Shown: positions 23,171-32,098, counted from the first letter of the stretch. The stretch is DNA of 44,527 nucleotides from an uncultured Oscillochloris sp. (GCA_903920315.1 CAIXLU010000176.1:1-44527), one strand, 5' to 3'. A program made the numbers and translations. Notes: generated by a model not told the origin, from the letters alone.

Positions 23171-23190
23171 CTATAGCCCTGCCGCCTAAA
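23040..23190 (+). ncRNA. Candidate right-end guide RNA (reRNA/omegaRNA) region
   Basis: The tnpB 3' end overlaps two compact hairpins (23114-23127 and 23146-23159), the usual location of the guide RNA of TnpB elements. If functional, the guide would be the sequence just after the right end near 23185. The limits are approximate. Because tnpB is truncated, this could be a relic or could serve another TnpB in the genome. Confidence 0.4.
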
Positions 23191-23264
23191 CAGGGTTTGA
23201 ACAAATCATGCAAAATATGGAATAAGGGAGTATTATAAACGATAAGATAATGAGGAATACTTCT

Positions 23265-23636
23265 ATGACGCAGCGTCTGTTCGACCCTAACACCCCAGCA
23301 CTCGACCAGTCGGTACTCCAGGAGTTTATGGAGACGATTGGCTCACGTGCCCCCGAGATCATGGGGATGATTGTCGGTCTCTTCCTTGAGGAGACGCCGC
23401 CGCTCATTGCCGATCTGGATGCGGCGGTGCGTGAGTCGAACTACGCTCGGGTAGAATCGATTGCCCACCGGCTACGCGGGAGTTGCATGAGTCTGGGTGT
23501 CTACGCGATGGCCAACCGATGTGCCATCCTTGAAGAGTGTTTGCCGCACGAAGGGGGAGCACTCTTCGTATCCGTTAGCATCGAGTACCGCCGGGCCACG
23601 GTAGCACTGCGTGCCTTCCTTGAATCTTCCGTCTAA
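23265..23636 (+). CDS. Lone histidine phosphotransfer (Hpt) protein
   Basis: This 123-residue cytoplasmic four-helix protein matches the Hpt family. The phospho-accepting His68 lies in SIAHRLRGSCMSLG, followed by the typical helix NRCAILEEC. It would shuttle phosphate between a hybrid kinase receiver and a response regulator. No kinase or regulator lies beside it. The nearest kinase (39233-40309) is of a type that does not use Hpt relays. Start: the ATG at 23265 has GAGG 9 nt upstream; the ATG at 23250 has no usable site. The large adenylyl cyclase follows on the same strand after 220 bp, so a signalling link is possible but unproven. Confidence 0.88.
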   Translation: MTQRLFDPNTPALDQSVLQEFMETIGSRAPEIMGMIVGLFLEETPPLIADLDAAVRESNYARVESIAHRLRGSCMSLGVYAMANRCAILEECLPHEGGALFVSVSIEYRRATVALRAFLESSV

Positions 23637-23643
23637 TGTGAAA

Positions 23644-23664
23644 TAGCCGATAGCCGATAGCCGG
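23644..23664. repeat. Short heptamer array (tagccga x3)
   Basis: Three in-phase heptamers (tagccga, tagccga, tagccgg) begin 8 bp after the Hpt stop codon. It is a minimal member of the heptamer family. Confidence 0.7.
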
Positions 23665-23728
23665 GCATCAGCGGCCATTTTCATCGGGTGTTGTGCGCGA
23701 ATCGCATGGACATCTGAAGGGAAATACC

Positions 23729-23758
23729 CCCCCTCGCCCGCCGCAGCGGGCGAGGGGG
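23729..23758. repeat. 13-bp stem GC hairpin (REP-like)
   Basis: Arms 23729-23741 and 23746-23758 pair perfectly around a 4-nt loop. The hairpin is followed by gctgggggttgaggg, a sequence pattern that I associate with dispersed bacterial repeats. It lies between the Hpt and cyclase genes and has no U-tract. The remainder of 23637-23856 shows no gene. Confidence 0.75.
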
Positions 23759-23856
23759 CTGGGGGTTGAGGGGGAATGGGCGCTGGCGTACCCGAAAATT
23801 GTTAACGTGATGCGTATGGGCTATCGCCCTTGCTTCCCATCTCTGGAAGCCGAGCC

Positions 23857-26800
23857 ATGACGACCACTGCTCCTCTTGAGGATTTGGCGAGCTATGTTCC
23901 GGCGCTCATTCTGCGACGGATGGCGGCAGACATTGAGTCAATGCAGTCGCCCCTGGTGGAGCGGTTTCCCGCCGCCGCCCTCTTCGCCGACCTCTCGGGA
24001 TTCACCGCTCTTACCGAGCAGTTTAGCCTGCACAACCCGGCTGGCACCGAGGAACTGACTCAGATCCTCGACCTGTATTTTGGCCACCTGGTGCGGGTGG
24101 TGACGGCGCACGGCGGTGATGTGGTGAAGTTTGCGGGCGATGGGCTGCTGGCCCTCTGGTATGGCGACGAGGAGTTGCCACACCTGGCCCAGCGTGCGGT
24201 GCAATGCGGCCTCGCCGTGCAGATGATGATGTCGCCCGAGATGTGGGGGAGCTTCGATGCCGTACGCACGCCGTCCCCGCTCAAGATGCGGGTGGGTATC
24301 GGGGTCGGTGACGTGACGACGATGCACATCGGCGGGATCTTCGGGCGCTGGGAACTGCTGGTCACGGGCGATCCGCTACGACAGACTGGGCAGGCCGAGG
24401 CGCAGGCTCGTCCTGGCGATGTGGTGATCGCCGCTGAGGCGTGGCCGCTGGTGGCCGAGGGCTGTGTCGGTGAACCCCTGCCATCGGGCGCGGTGCGCCT
24501 CGATTCGCTGTCCGACTACCTGCCCATGTGCAAGCTTGCAGTACCGCCGCTACAGGCGGATATGGCTGACGCGCTGCGTTCCTATCTCCCAAATGCGATC
24601 CTGGCGCGGATGGACGCCGGGCAGACTGCCTGGCTGACTGAGCAGCGGCGGGTGACGGTTCTCTTCGTGAACCTGCCCGACCTGCACGCAGACACGCCTC
24701 TGTACCAGGCCCAAACCCTCATGCGGGCCATCCAGTTGATGCTCTACCGCTTTGAGGGGAGCATCAGCCGACTAGGCACTGATGGCAAAGGGCCGACGCT
24801 GGTGGCTGCGCTGGGTCTGCCGCCGCTGGCCCACGAAGACGATCCTGAGCGTGGGGTGCGGGCGGCACTGGCTATCCAGGCAGCGCTGGCAGAACTGGGC
24901 TTCGCCTGCGCGATTGGGGTGACAACAGGACAGGCGCTGTGCGGGGCGGTGGGTGGCAAAGACCGCCGTGAGTACACGATGATGGGTTCGATTGTCAACC
25001 GCTCGGCGCGGCTGATGCAGGCCGCTGCAGCTCAGACTGCGTGTGACGGTGGCATGGCCTTGCTCTGTGATGAGGCGACGGCCCAGGCGGTACACCACGC
25101 CCTGCGCTTCGATCCGCTGCCACCCATGGCCCTGAAGGGGGTGAGCAACCTCGTGCCAGTCTATCGGCCACAGGCGAGTGTGGCCGAGCCACAGGGACAC
25201 GAGCCTCCGCCGCAGGCTGGAGCAATGATCGGACGCCAGCACGAGATGGCCATGCTGACGAAGCTGGTGGACGCTCTGGCTCAGAGCGGTTGGGGTGGCG
25301 TCGTGCTGATCGAGGGAGACGCGGGGATTGGCAAGACCCGGCTGCTTGGGGAGTTGCACGCAATGGCGCGGGCCGCCGGTATTTCGGTCTACGCGGGCGC
25401 AAGCAGCCCGGTTGATAGTGCGCCATATGGAGCCTGGCGAGCGATTTTCGGCGCGCTCTTCCCCTCCGATGAGCTGGCCAAAGATGGCTGGGCGGGCGAA
25501 GTGCTGGGCAGCGACCTGGAGATGCTGGCCCCGCTGCTGCGGGCCGTCCTGCCGATTGATCTGCCCGACACGCCAATCACTGCCCAGATGAGCGGTCAAG
25601 TGCGCGCTGACAATACCCGCGATCTGCTGGTGCGCCTGCTCTCTCGCGTATCCCGTAGTGGCCCGCTGCTGATCAGCATTGAGGATGCCCAATGGCTTGA
25701 TGCCAGTTCATGGGCGCTGCTCCTCGCCGTTGCCGAGCGAGTTGACCGGATTCTGCTGACGGTGGTGGCACGGCCCATGTCCGATACGCCGCCCGAATAC
25801 CAGCGCATGGCCTATCTGCCCGACACCCGGCGCATTCCATTGCGCGGCCTGGAGCCGGAATTAGTACGTGATCTGCTTGCCCAATGGCTCGATGTGGATA
25901 GTGTACCGTATGCCATTTGGCACCTGATCGCCGTTCGCGCACAGGGCAACCCGTTCTTCAGCGAAGAAATGCTGCACGCGCTGCGTGATGGCGGGCAGAT
26001 CGTGGTGGTGGGGCGGGAGTGTCAGTTGGTGCTAGGAGCGGGAGATTCGATCCATACGCTTCACAGCGTGCGCCTGCCCAGCACCGTGCAGGGTCTGATC
26101 ACCAGCCGGATTGATCGGCTGACCCCGACGCAGCAGATGACTCTGAAGGTGGCCAGTGTGATCGGTCAGAGCTTCACACTTGCGACACTGAGCGCCATTC
26201 ACCCGGTTGAGCGCGATCCGGCTCGCCTGATTGATCAACTCTTCACGCTTCAGCAGGCCGGGCTGGTGGTGGTTGATTTCGATCCTATGAACGCCGACCC
26301 CGAACGAATGACCTATACCTTCAAACATACGATGGCGTCGGAGGTGGCCTACAACCTGATGAGCTTTCGCCAGCGCCGTCATCTGCACCGCCTGCTGGCT
26401 GAGCGCTGCGAAGCCAGCGGCGATCCTGTCGCCAACGCCGCGCAGTTGGCGCATCACTGGCGACAGGCCGACGACCTCCAGCGGGCAATGGGTTATCTGG
26501 CGATGGCGGGCGAACATACGCTGCGGGCGGGAGCCTACCGCGAGGCCAGCGGTTTTCTGCACGAAGCGATCCAGATCGCCGAGAATCTTTCGTCCGATGC
26601 CGGTGCCCCCGACTCGACGACGTGGGCGCGCTGGGAATGGCAACTCGGCGAGGCGTACCACGGGATGGGCCGACTGAACGAGAGCCGCGAACTGCTAGAA
26701 CGAGCGGCGGCACGGCTGGGCTACCCCGCCCCAGAGGGTATGCGAGCGGCGCTCCCCGCCCTCGCCAGGGAGTTGCTGCGCCAAGCTGCCCACATCATGC

Positions 26801-27942
26801 AGGGCAAAAGAGTTCCCCCACCTGTCAAGAGTGCCGCGCTTCGTGAGGCGGCCAGTACCTACACCATCCTGGCCCGACTGGCCTACTACAATAGCCAGAT
26901 CCCCGCCGCGATCTACGCAACCGTGCGCAGCCTGAACCTGGCCGAGCAGCTTGGCCCTTCGCCGGAACTGGCCGGAGCCTACGCCGCCGCCCATCTGATC
27001 GCCGGGCCGCTGCTGCCCCTGGCATCCTTCTACCGGCAGCGCGCCCAAGTGATGGCTCGCCAGATCGGCCACCTGCCCACCCACGCCTGGATTGCCGAGT
27101 GCCAAGGGTTGGCGTATGTGGGTCGGGGCGACTGGCGACGGGCTGAGGCTGCGCTTACTTTTGCCCATGCCATTGCCGACAGCCTGGGCGATCAGCGCCG
27201 GTGCGCTGAGTGCCGCGCTATCTTGGCCTTTTGCGATCTCTACCAAGGTAAATTCGCGCTGGCTCTGGGAATTTGCGCCGATCTCTACGCAGTCGGACAG
27301 GTCACGGGCGACGTGCAGGTGTGTGCCTGGGGGCTGATTGGGCAGGCCGAGGCGCTGCTCAATATAGGTGACGGCGGACGAGCGGTGATCCTGCTGGATA
27401 ATGCCGCCGGACTGCTGGCCGAGAATCTGGGGAGTACGCGGGCTGAGGAGATCTGGGCCTACGCGCTACGTGCCAGGGCGGCACTGCTCTGCAATGACCG
27501 GCACCTCGCACGCTCTCTCGCGGGTGCCGCCGCCGACCTCGTGGGATCGCTGCCGCCGGCGGCGATCTACGCGCTGGGTGGCTACACGGCGATGGCAGAC
27601 GTCTGGCTGGAGCTGTGGGAATTGGACGGGGGAGGCGACGCGAATCTGGCGGCGGGGGCGCGGCGGGCCTGCATGACCCTCCAGCTTTTTGCCGGGATCT
27701 ACCCACTGGCCCGCCCAGCCATGCAGATCTGCTGGGGGCGCTACGCATGGGCCAGTGGGCGACACGCCCTCGCACGCTGGCTCTGGCAGAGGGCTGCGGC
27801 CTTGGCCGCACGGTTAGGGCTGCCCTATGAGCAGGGCCGCGCCCTGCGGGAGCTTGGTCGCCACACGCACGGTCGTGCGCGCCAGGACTATCTGGATCAG
27901 GCGGTTGCCATCTTCACCCGGATTAACGCCGCCCGCGACTAG
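23857..27942 (+). CDS. Soluble-type adenylyl cyclase with two cyclase domains, ATPase and TPR region
   Basis: This 1361-residue protein has the plan of mammalian soluble adenylyl cyclase. C1 (about 35-225) has both metal aspartates, Asp45 in LFADLSGFT and Asp95 in KFAGDGLLALW. C2 (about 265-430) has the transition-state N-x3-R in GSIVNRSARL but Asn in place of the first metal Asp (LFVNLPDLH). C1 has GDPLRQTGQAE in place of N-x3-R. One composite active site is therefore expected. An AAA/STAND-type ATPase follows, with Walker A EGDAGIGKT and Walker B LLISIEDAQ, then helical TPR-like repeats to the end. It probably makes cAMP, and relatives respond to bicarbonate. Start: the ATG at 23857 has GGAAG 7 nt upstream; an in-frame TTG at 23830 is worse. 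It ends 2 bp from the convergent ABC transporter gene. Confidence 0.92.
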   Translation: MTTTAPLEDLASYVPALILRRMAADIESMQSPLVERFPAAALFADLSGFTALTEQFSLHNPAGTEELTQILDLYFGHLVRVVTAHGGDVVKFAGDGLLALWYGDEELPHLAQRAVQCGLAVQMMMSPEMWGSFDAVRTPSPLKMRVGIGVGDVTTMHIGGIFGRWELLVTGDPLRQTGQAEAQARPGDVVIAAEAWPLVAEGCVGEPLPSGAVRLDSLSDYLPMCKLAVPPLQADMADALRSYLPNAILARMDAGQTAWLTEQRRVTVLFVNLPDLHADTPLYQAQTLMRAIQLMLYRFEGSISRLGTDGKGPTLVAALGLPPLAHEDDPERGVRAALAIQAALAELGFACAIGVTTGQALCGAVGGKDRREYTMMGSIVNRSARLMQAAAAQTACDGGMALLCDEATAQAVHHALRFDPLPPMALKGVSNLVPVYRPQASVAEPQGHEPPPQAGAMIGRQHEMAMLTKLVDALAQSGWGGVVLIEGDAGIGKTRLLGELHAMARAAGISVYAGASSPVDSAPYGAWRAIFGALFPSDELAKDGWAGEVLGSDLEMLAPLLRAVLPIDLPDTPITAQMSGQVRADNTRDLLVRLLSRVSRSGPLLISIEDAQWLDASSWALLLAVAERVDRILLTVVARPMSDTPPEYQRMAYLPDTRRIPLRGLEPELVRDLLAQWLDVDSVPYAIWHLIAVRAQGNPFFSEEMLHALRDGGQIVVVGRECQLVLGAGDSIHTLHSVRLPSTVQGLITSRIDRLTPTQQMTLKVASVIGQSFTLATLSAIHPVERDPARLIDQLFTLQQAGLVVVDFDPMNADPERMTYTFKHTMASEVAYNLMSFRQRRHLHRLLAERCEASGDPVANAAQLAHHWRQADDLQRAMGYLAMAGEHTLRAGAYREASGFLHEAIQIAENLSSDAGAPDSTTWARWEWQLGEAYHGMGRLNESRELLERAAARLGYPAPEGMRAALPALARELLRQAAHIMQGKRVPPPVKSAALREAASTYTILARLAYYNSQIPAAIYATVRSLNLAEQLGPSPELAGAYAAAHLIAGPLLPLASFYRQRAQVMARQIGHLPTHAWIAECQGLAYVGRGDWRRAEAALTFAHAIADSLGDQRRCAECRAILAFCDLYQGKFALALGICADLYAVGQVTGDVQVCAWGLIGQAEALLNIGDGGRAVILLDNAAGLLAENLGSTRAEEIWAYALRARAALLCNDRHLARSLAGAAADLVGSLPPAAIYALGGYTAMADVWLELWELDGGGDANLAAGARRACMTLQLFAGIYPLARPAMQICWGRYAWASGRHALARWLWQRAAALAARLGLPYEQGRALRELGRHTHGRARQDYLDQAVAIFTRINAARD

Positions 27943-27944
27943 TT

Positions 27945-29756
27945 CTACGCCGCCCTACGGGCCTGCTCGATATACTCCAGGCTCTGGTGGCGGAAGTAGG
28001 TATTGTAGAGTTCAGCGTAGTGTCCGCCAGCCGCCAGGAGTGAACGGTGGTTGCCCTCCTCGATGATCGCGCCCTTGCGCAGGACGATGATCCGGGTGGC
28101 GTGGCGCACCGTGCTGAGGCGGTGGGCGATCACAATCGCCGTGCGCCCGGCCAGTACCGTATCTAGCCCCTCCTGAATCAGCGTCTCGGTGAGCGGATCT
28201 ACGCTGGCGGTGGCCTCGTCCAAAATGATGATCGCCGGATCCTGGAGCAGTACGCGGGCCAGCGATACGAGTTGGCGCTGTCCCATTGAGAGGCTCGTCC
28301 CTCGCTCGCCGACCTGGCTGTCGAGACCGTTGGGCAAACCGGCGATCCACTCGTCGCCACCCACATGGCGCGCCGATGCCAGCACCTCCACGTCGTCCGC
28401 ATCGGGTCGCCCGTAGCGGATGTTCTCACGCACGCTGCCGTCGAAGAGGAAGGGCGACTGCGTAACCATGCCCAGCCGTGCGCGGTAATCGCCCAGATCA
28501 AGCTGGCGAATATCCACCCCGTCAATGCTGATCTGGCCGCCCTGGAACTCGTAGAAGCGGGCCACCAGCTTGGCGATGCTGCTCTTGCCCGAGCCGGTGT
28601 GACCCACCAGGGCCAGGGTTTCGCCGGCGCGGATGTGCAGGTTGAAGTTTTGGAGTACCGGCTCGTCATCCTTATACCCAAAGTACACCTGCTCAAAGTG
28701 TACCTCCCCGCGTATCACGGGCAGTTTCAGGTCGTCAGATTGCACTACCCGTGGCTCGGCGTCAATCAGGCCGAAGACACGCTCACCGGCGGCGAGTCCG
28801 ATCTGGAACTGGCTCCAGAACGAGGCGATGCTGGTGAGCGGGAACCAGATGCTCTGAAGTCCCTGGATGAACAGGAACCAGGTGCCCGCACTGATTGCGC
28901 CGCTGCGCACGTCCATGCCACCCACATATACCAGAGCCGTCGTGCCAATGCCGGCGATGATGTTTAGAACCGGGAAGATACTGCTAAAAACATAGCGCGT
29001 GCGTTGGTTCACCCGCAACGACTGGCCGTTCACCGTGAGGAATTCGGCGTAGATCGCAGGCTCCTGGCGGAAGGTTTTGGCCACACCGATGCCGCTCACC
29101 GTCTCTTGGATGTGGCCGCTCACCTCGGCGTTCATGCGCCGCGAGGCGGTAATGGTGTGGCGGGCGATGACCCGAAACGCCAGGGCCGCGCCAATGATGA
29201 AGGGGGCCAGCGCCACCAGGATGCCGGTCAGCTTGAGGCTTACCGTCGCCAGGAAGCCAATTAAGGCGAACACCAGCAGCAAACGGCTGAGCAACTCCAT
29301 CGAGAGGTTCATCACCTGCGAGAAGGCCGCACTATCCGAGGTAACCCGGCTGACGATCTTGCCCGACGCGAACTGGTCGTAGAACGACATATCGCGGCGC
29401 AGTACCGAGTCGCAGGCGTCCTCGCGCATCTTCAGCACCACGTCGCCCACCGCCTGGGATGCCAGGGTCTGGCGCACGAGGTTAAAGAGCCAGGAGGTCG
29501 CGCCCAGTGCAGCCAAGGCCAGGGCGGTCAGGGTGATCCGTTCTATGGTCGTGTCGCTGCGCAGGGTATCAATGCTGCGTGCAATAAAGATCGGGATACC
29601 GGCATCGAGCAGGGCGGCGCTGGTAATCATCAGGGCAGCGATGCCCATTTTGCGGGCCTGTAGCCGAAAGTAGCCCAAGATGCGCCGCACCAGATCGCCG
29701 TCGCGATAGCTGCGGTCGTACTGTTCAGCGTCGAGTCCGTCAAATAGGAAGCCCAT
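27945..29756 (-). CDS. ABC exporter half-transporter (fused membrane and ATPase domains)
   Basis: This 603-residue protein has six transmembrane helices (about residues 40-320) and a C-terminal ATPase. ATPase motifs are Walker A GHTGSGKSS, the Q-loop VTQSPFLF, signature LSMGQRQL (LSGGQ variant), Walker B IIILDEATASVD and the H-loop VIAHRLS. It should dimerise and export lipids, drugs or peptides; the substrate is unknown. No second half-transporter is adjacent, so a homodimer is likely. The ATG at 29756 has AAGGA 7-8 nt upstream. The HdrED-like gene lies upstream, but 200 bp of palindromic and heptamer sequence separate them. Confidence 0.95.
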   Translation of the reverse strand: MGFLFDGLDAEQYDRSYRDGDLVRRILGYFRLQARKMGIAALMITSAALLDAGIPIFIARSIDTLRSDTTIERITLTALALAALGATSWLFNLVRQTLASQAVGDVVLKMREDACDSVLRRDMSFYDQFASGKIVSRVTSDSAAFSQVMNLSMELLSRLLLVFALIGFLATVSLKLTGILVALAPFIIGAALAFRVIARHTITASRRMNAEVSGHIQETVSGIGVAKTFRQEPAIYAEFLTVNGQSLRVNQRTRYVFSSIFPVLNIIAGIGTTALVYVGGMDVRSGAISAGTWFLFIQGLQSIWFPLTSIASFWSQFQIGLAAGERVFGLIDAEPRVVQSDDLKLPVIRGEVHFEQVYFGYKDDEPVLQNFNLHIRAGETLALVGHTGSGKSSIAKLVARFYEFQGGQISIDGVDIRQLDLGDYRARLGMVTQSPFLFDGSVRENIRYGRPDADDVEVLASARHVGGDEWIAGLPNGLDSQVGERGTSLSMGQRQLVSLARVLLQDPAIIILDEATASVDPLTETLIQEGLDTVLAGRTAIVIAHRLSTVRHATRIIVLRKGAIIEEGNHRSLLAAGGHYAELYNTYFRHQSLEYIEQARRAA

Positions 29757-29767
29757 GGGTCATTCCT

Positions 29768-29880
29768 TAGACAAGGTCTCAGGTTTACAGTTCGTCGTGC
29801 AGGCTTCCAGCCTGCCGATGGCGGACTGGAAGTTGAAGGATGCGCAGCCCAAACTGTAAAGCTGGATTGAACCATGTCTA
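29768..29880. repeat. Nested inverted-repeat element
   Basis: The outer ends tagacaaggt (29768-29777) and accatgtcta (29871-29880) pair with a mismatch. Inner arms tttacagtt (29784-29792) and aactgtaaa (29852-29860) pair perfectly, and gcaggct-tcc-agcctgc lies between them. No gene is present. It resembles a small palindromic insertion next to a heptamer array. Confidence 0.6.
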
Positions 29881-29891
29881 ACAAATTTTTT

Positions 29892-29952
29892 GCAGATTGC
29901 AGATTGCACATTAAGCGCAATCCACAATCCACAATCTACAATCCACAATCAG
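29892..29952. repeat. Heptamer hairpin array (gcagatt / caatcca type)
   Basis: Three units (gcagatt, gcagatt, gcacatt; 29892-29912) are followed after 5 bp by five units of caatcca type (29918-29952). gattgc in one half pairs with caatc in the other. The array ends one base before the stop codon of the HdrED-like gene at 29954. Confidence 0.85.
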
Positions 29953-29953
29953 A

Positions 29954-32098
29954 TCACGGTGCCAGCGACTCGAGTACGATCTCGGCGATGTCGCGCCGCT
30001 TTAGAGTCTCGTCACGGCCCGAGTTCTTGGCTGCGTCGTCGAACATCACCATGCAGAACGGGCATGAGAGGGCCAGGGTGGTTGGCTCGTTCTTGGTCAG
30101 TTGATCCAGCCGGATCGCGTTAATATCCCGCTCACCCTCACCTTCCAACCACACATTTCCGCCGCCGCCGCCGCAACACATGGCCCGCTCGCGGTTGCGC
30201 TCCGGAGCCTCCACCAGCGTCAGGCCGGGGATGGATTGCAGGGCCGTGCGCGGCGTCTCGTAAATGTCGTTGTAGCGCCCGATGTAGCAGGGATCGTGGT
30301 AGGCCACTGTCTCGTTCAGTGGTCGTACCGGCGTGATCTTGCCCGCGCCGATCAGGCTCGCAATAAAGTCGGTGTGGTGAACCATCTCAAAGTCAACACC
30401 AGCCCCGCCGCCGAGTTGCGGGTACTCGTTCTTGATCGTGTTGAAGCAGTGTGGGCAGGTGGTGACGATCTGCTTGAACTTATACTGCTTCATGGTCTCG
30501 ATGTTCTGCTGAGCCTGGGCCTGGAAGAGCATCTCCTCGCCCATGCGCCGGGCCGCATCACCGGTACACGTCTCTTCCTCGCCGAGGATGGCGAAATCTA
30601 CGCCAGCCGCCCGGAAGATCTGCACCATGGCACGGGCCACTTTCTTCGAGCGCTCGTCGTAACTGGGTGCGCAGCCGACCCAGTAGAGGACGTCTACCTG
30701 CTCCTTCTCGGCCATGGTCGGCACCTCAAGGCCGTCCGCCCAGGCGCTGCGCTCGCGGACGGGCAGCCTCCAGGGGTTGCCCTGGCGCTCGATGCCCTCA
30801 AGGACGCGCTTGACGCCCTGGGGCACATCGCTGGCGATCATCGTCAGATTGCGGCGCATGTCCACAATGTCGTCTACATGTTCGATCATCGCGGGACACT
30901 CGTGGACACAGGCGTTACAGGTGGTGCAGGCCCACAACTCGTGTTCGCTGAACAGATTGCCGTAGAGCGGCAGAGTCTCGATGTCGCGCACAGCATCCCC
31001 GACCAGTGTCAGTTCAGCCAACGGCTTTAGCGAGCCATCTTTAAAATGGATCGGCTCGGAGCGCTGGAGATCGGCCAGCTTCGAGATAATGTACTTTGGC
31101 GAGAGCGGCGCGCCGCTGGCGTGGGCCGGACAGACGCTCTGGCATCGCCCGCAGCGCATACAGGCGTCCAGATCCATGCGCCGCTTCCAGGTCAGGTCGC
31201 CCAGGGTGGCCACGCCTAGGCGCGGCTCGTCTTTCTCGATCTCAGCCTCCATGTCGGGGATGGTGTCGAGGGCACCCACGGGCGTCAGGTCGCGGAAGAA
31301 AATGTTCAGCGGCGTGTAGAAAATGTGGCGGAACTTGCTAAAGGGCAGGGTGCCGATGAAGGCGAAGGTCGCCGTGGCGTGGGTGAACCAGAGCAGCGGG
31401 TGGATCACCAGCGCGGCGGAACTGCCGTCGCCCAGGCCAATCGCCCGGAAAATGGTGGCTAGGCCAAAGCCAACATAGGCCATGCGCGCCCAGCTCTGCC
31501 CATAGACGGCCATGCCGCCGATCTCCTGGTTGGCGATGCGCAGACCCTCGATCAGGAATCCGCCACAGCCCAGGAAGAGCAGCACGCCCAGCACCCAGCC
31601 GTCGGTGCCCCGGTTATCGAGCCGGTCGGGACGGGTGCGGTAGCGCCGCCATGTTGCCCAGATCAGACCCACCACAAAAACCAGACCGAGGGTATCGAGG
31701 ATCAGTTCGTAGCTCTGGTAGAAGGTGCCGACAAGAATCTTGCCAAGATGCTCGCCCATCATTGGCACGGTGAAATCTTCCTCAATGGCGACCACGTCGG
31801 TGCCGATGAAGAGAGTCAGAAAGCCGAAGAAGATCAGGGCGTGCATCGAGCCGGGTCGCCGGTCGCGTAGCACCTTCTTCTGGCCGAAGAGCTGGACGAG
31901 GAACTCGGTGATGCGGGCCGGAATCTGGCTAATCCGTGCCTCAGGGCGACCCTTCCGCCAGCGGGCGATATCGCGCAGGAGCCCCCAGGTCGTCACGATG
32001 CTGGTGAGAATCACGAGTCCGTAGAGGAAAATCGGACCAACGGCGGGGTTGATGTTCCAGTAAATCTCGCGGAAGGCAATAACCTGTTCTTGATCCAT
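29954..32098 (-). CDS. Fused HdrE/HdrD-like membrane iron-sulfur oxidoreductase
   Basis: This 714-residue protein fuses a membrane cytochrome-type domain with a cytoplasmic iron-sulfur part. About six helices (residues 20-260) resemble the NarI/HdrE/DsrM type. Two [4Fe-4S] motifs follow, CMRCGRCQSVCP (from 313) and CTTCNACVHECP (from 391). Two CCG-type cysteine clusters come next, seen as TTCPHCFNTIKNEYP, YHDPCYIGR and AMCCGGGGGN. Relatives of HdrD/GlpC/LldE type move electrons between quinones and thiol or other donors. The exact reaction is unknown. Start: the ATG at 32098 has AGGA 7 nt upstream; a GTG at 32125 lacks a site. The gene appears monocistronic. Confidence 0.88.
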   Translation of the reverse strand: MDQEQVIAFREIYWNINPAVGPIFLYGLVILTSIVTTWGLLRDIARWRKGRPEARISQIPARITEFLVQLFGQKKVLRDRRPGSMHALIFFGFLTLFIGTDVVAIEEDFTVPMMGEHLGKILVGTFYQSYELILDTLGLVFVVGLIWATWRRYRTRPDRLDNRGTDGWVLGVLLFLGCGGFLIEGLRIANQEIGGMAVYGQSWARMAYVGFGLATIFRAIGLGDGSSAALVIHPLLWFTHATATFAFIGTLPFSKFRHIFYTPLNIFFRDLTPVGALDTIPDMEAEIEKDEPRLGVATLGDLTWKRRMDLDACMRCGRCQSVCPAHASGAPLSPKYIISKLADLQRSEPIHFKDGSLKPLAELTLVGDAVRDIETLPLYGNLFSEHELWACTTCNACVHECPAMIEHVDDIVDMRRNLTMIASDVPQGVKRVLEGIERQGNPWRLPVRERSAWADGLEVPTMAEKEQVDVLYWVGCAPSYDERSKKVARAMVQIFRAAGVDFAILGEEETCTGDAARRMGEEMLFQAQAQQNIETMKQYKFKQIVTTCPHCFNTIKNEYPQLGGGAGVDFEMVHHTDFIASLIGAGKITPVRPLNETVAYHDPCYIGRYNDIYETPRTALQSIPGLTLVEAPERNRERAMCCGGGGGNVWLEGEGERDINAIRLDQLTKNEPTTLALSCPFCMVMFDDAAKNSGRDETLKRRDIAEIVLESLAP

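Larger units (their letters stand above)
21869..23184 (+). mobile_element. Remnant IS200/IS605-type TnpB element
   Basis: The segment holds a 5'-truncated tnpB and terminal hairpins but no tnpA. The left side has a perfect 12-bp stem at 21911-21936 and a gctttagc dyad near 21970. An agggct-tt-agccct hairpin follows at 22002-22015. The right side has ggggct-tt-agcccc at 23114-23127 and gcccgt-tc-acgggc at 23146-23159. The 10-mer agccctgccg occurs at both 21869-21878 and 23175-23184. The ends are estimated from these marks and are uncertain. The near-identical hairpins at 22002 and 23114 suggest that the missing 5' part was lost through recombination between end copies. Confidence 0.75.

Noticed and set aside
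30101-31030. Plus-strand frame of 309 codons opposite the HdrED-like gene
   Set aside because: It is a shadow. The cysteine motifs on the minus strand are unmistakable.
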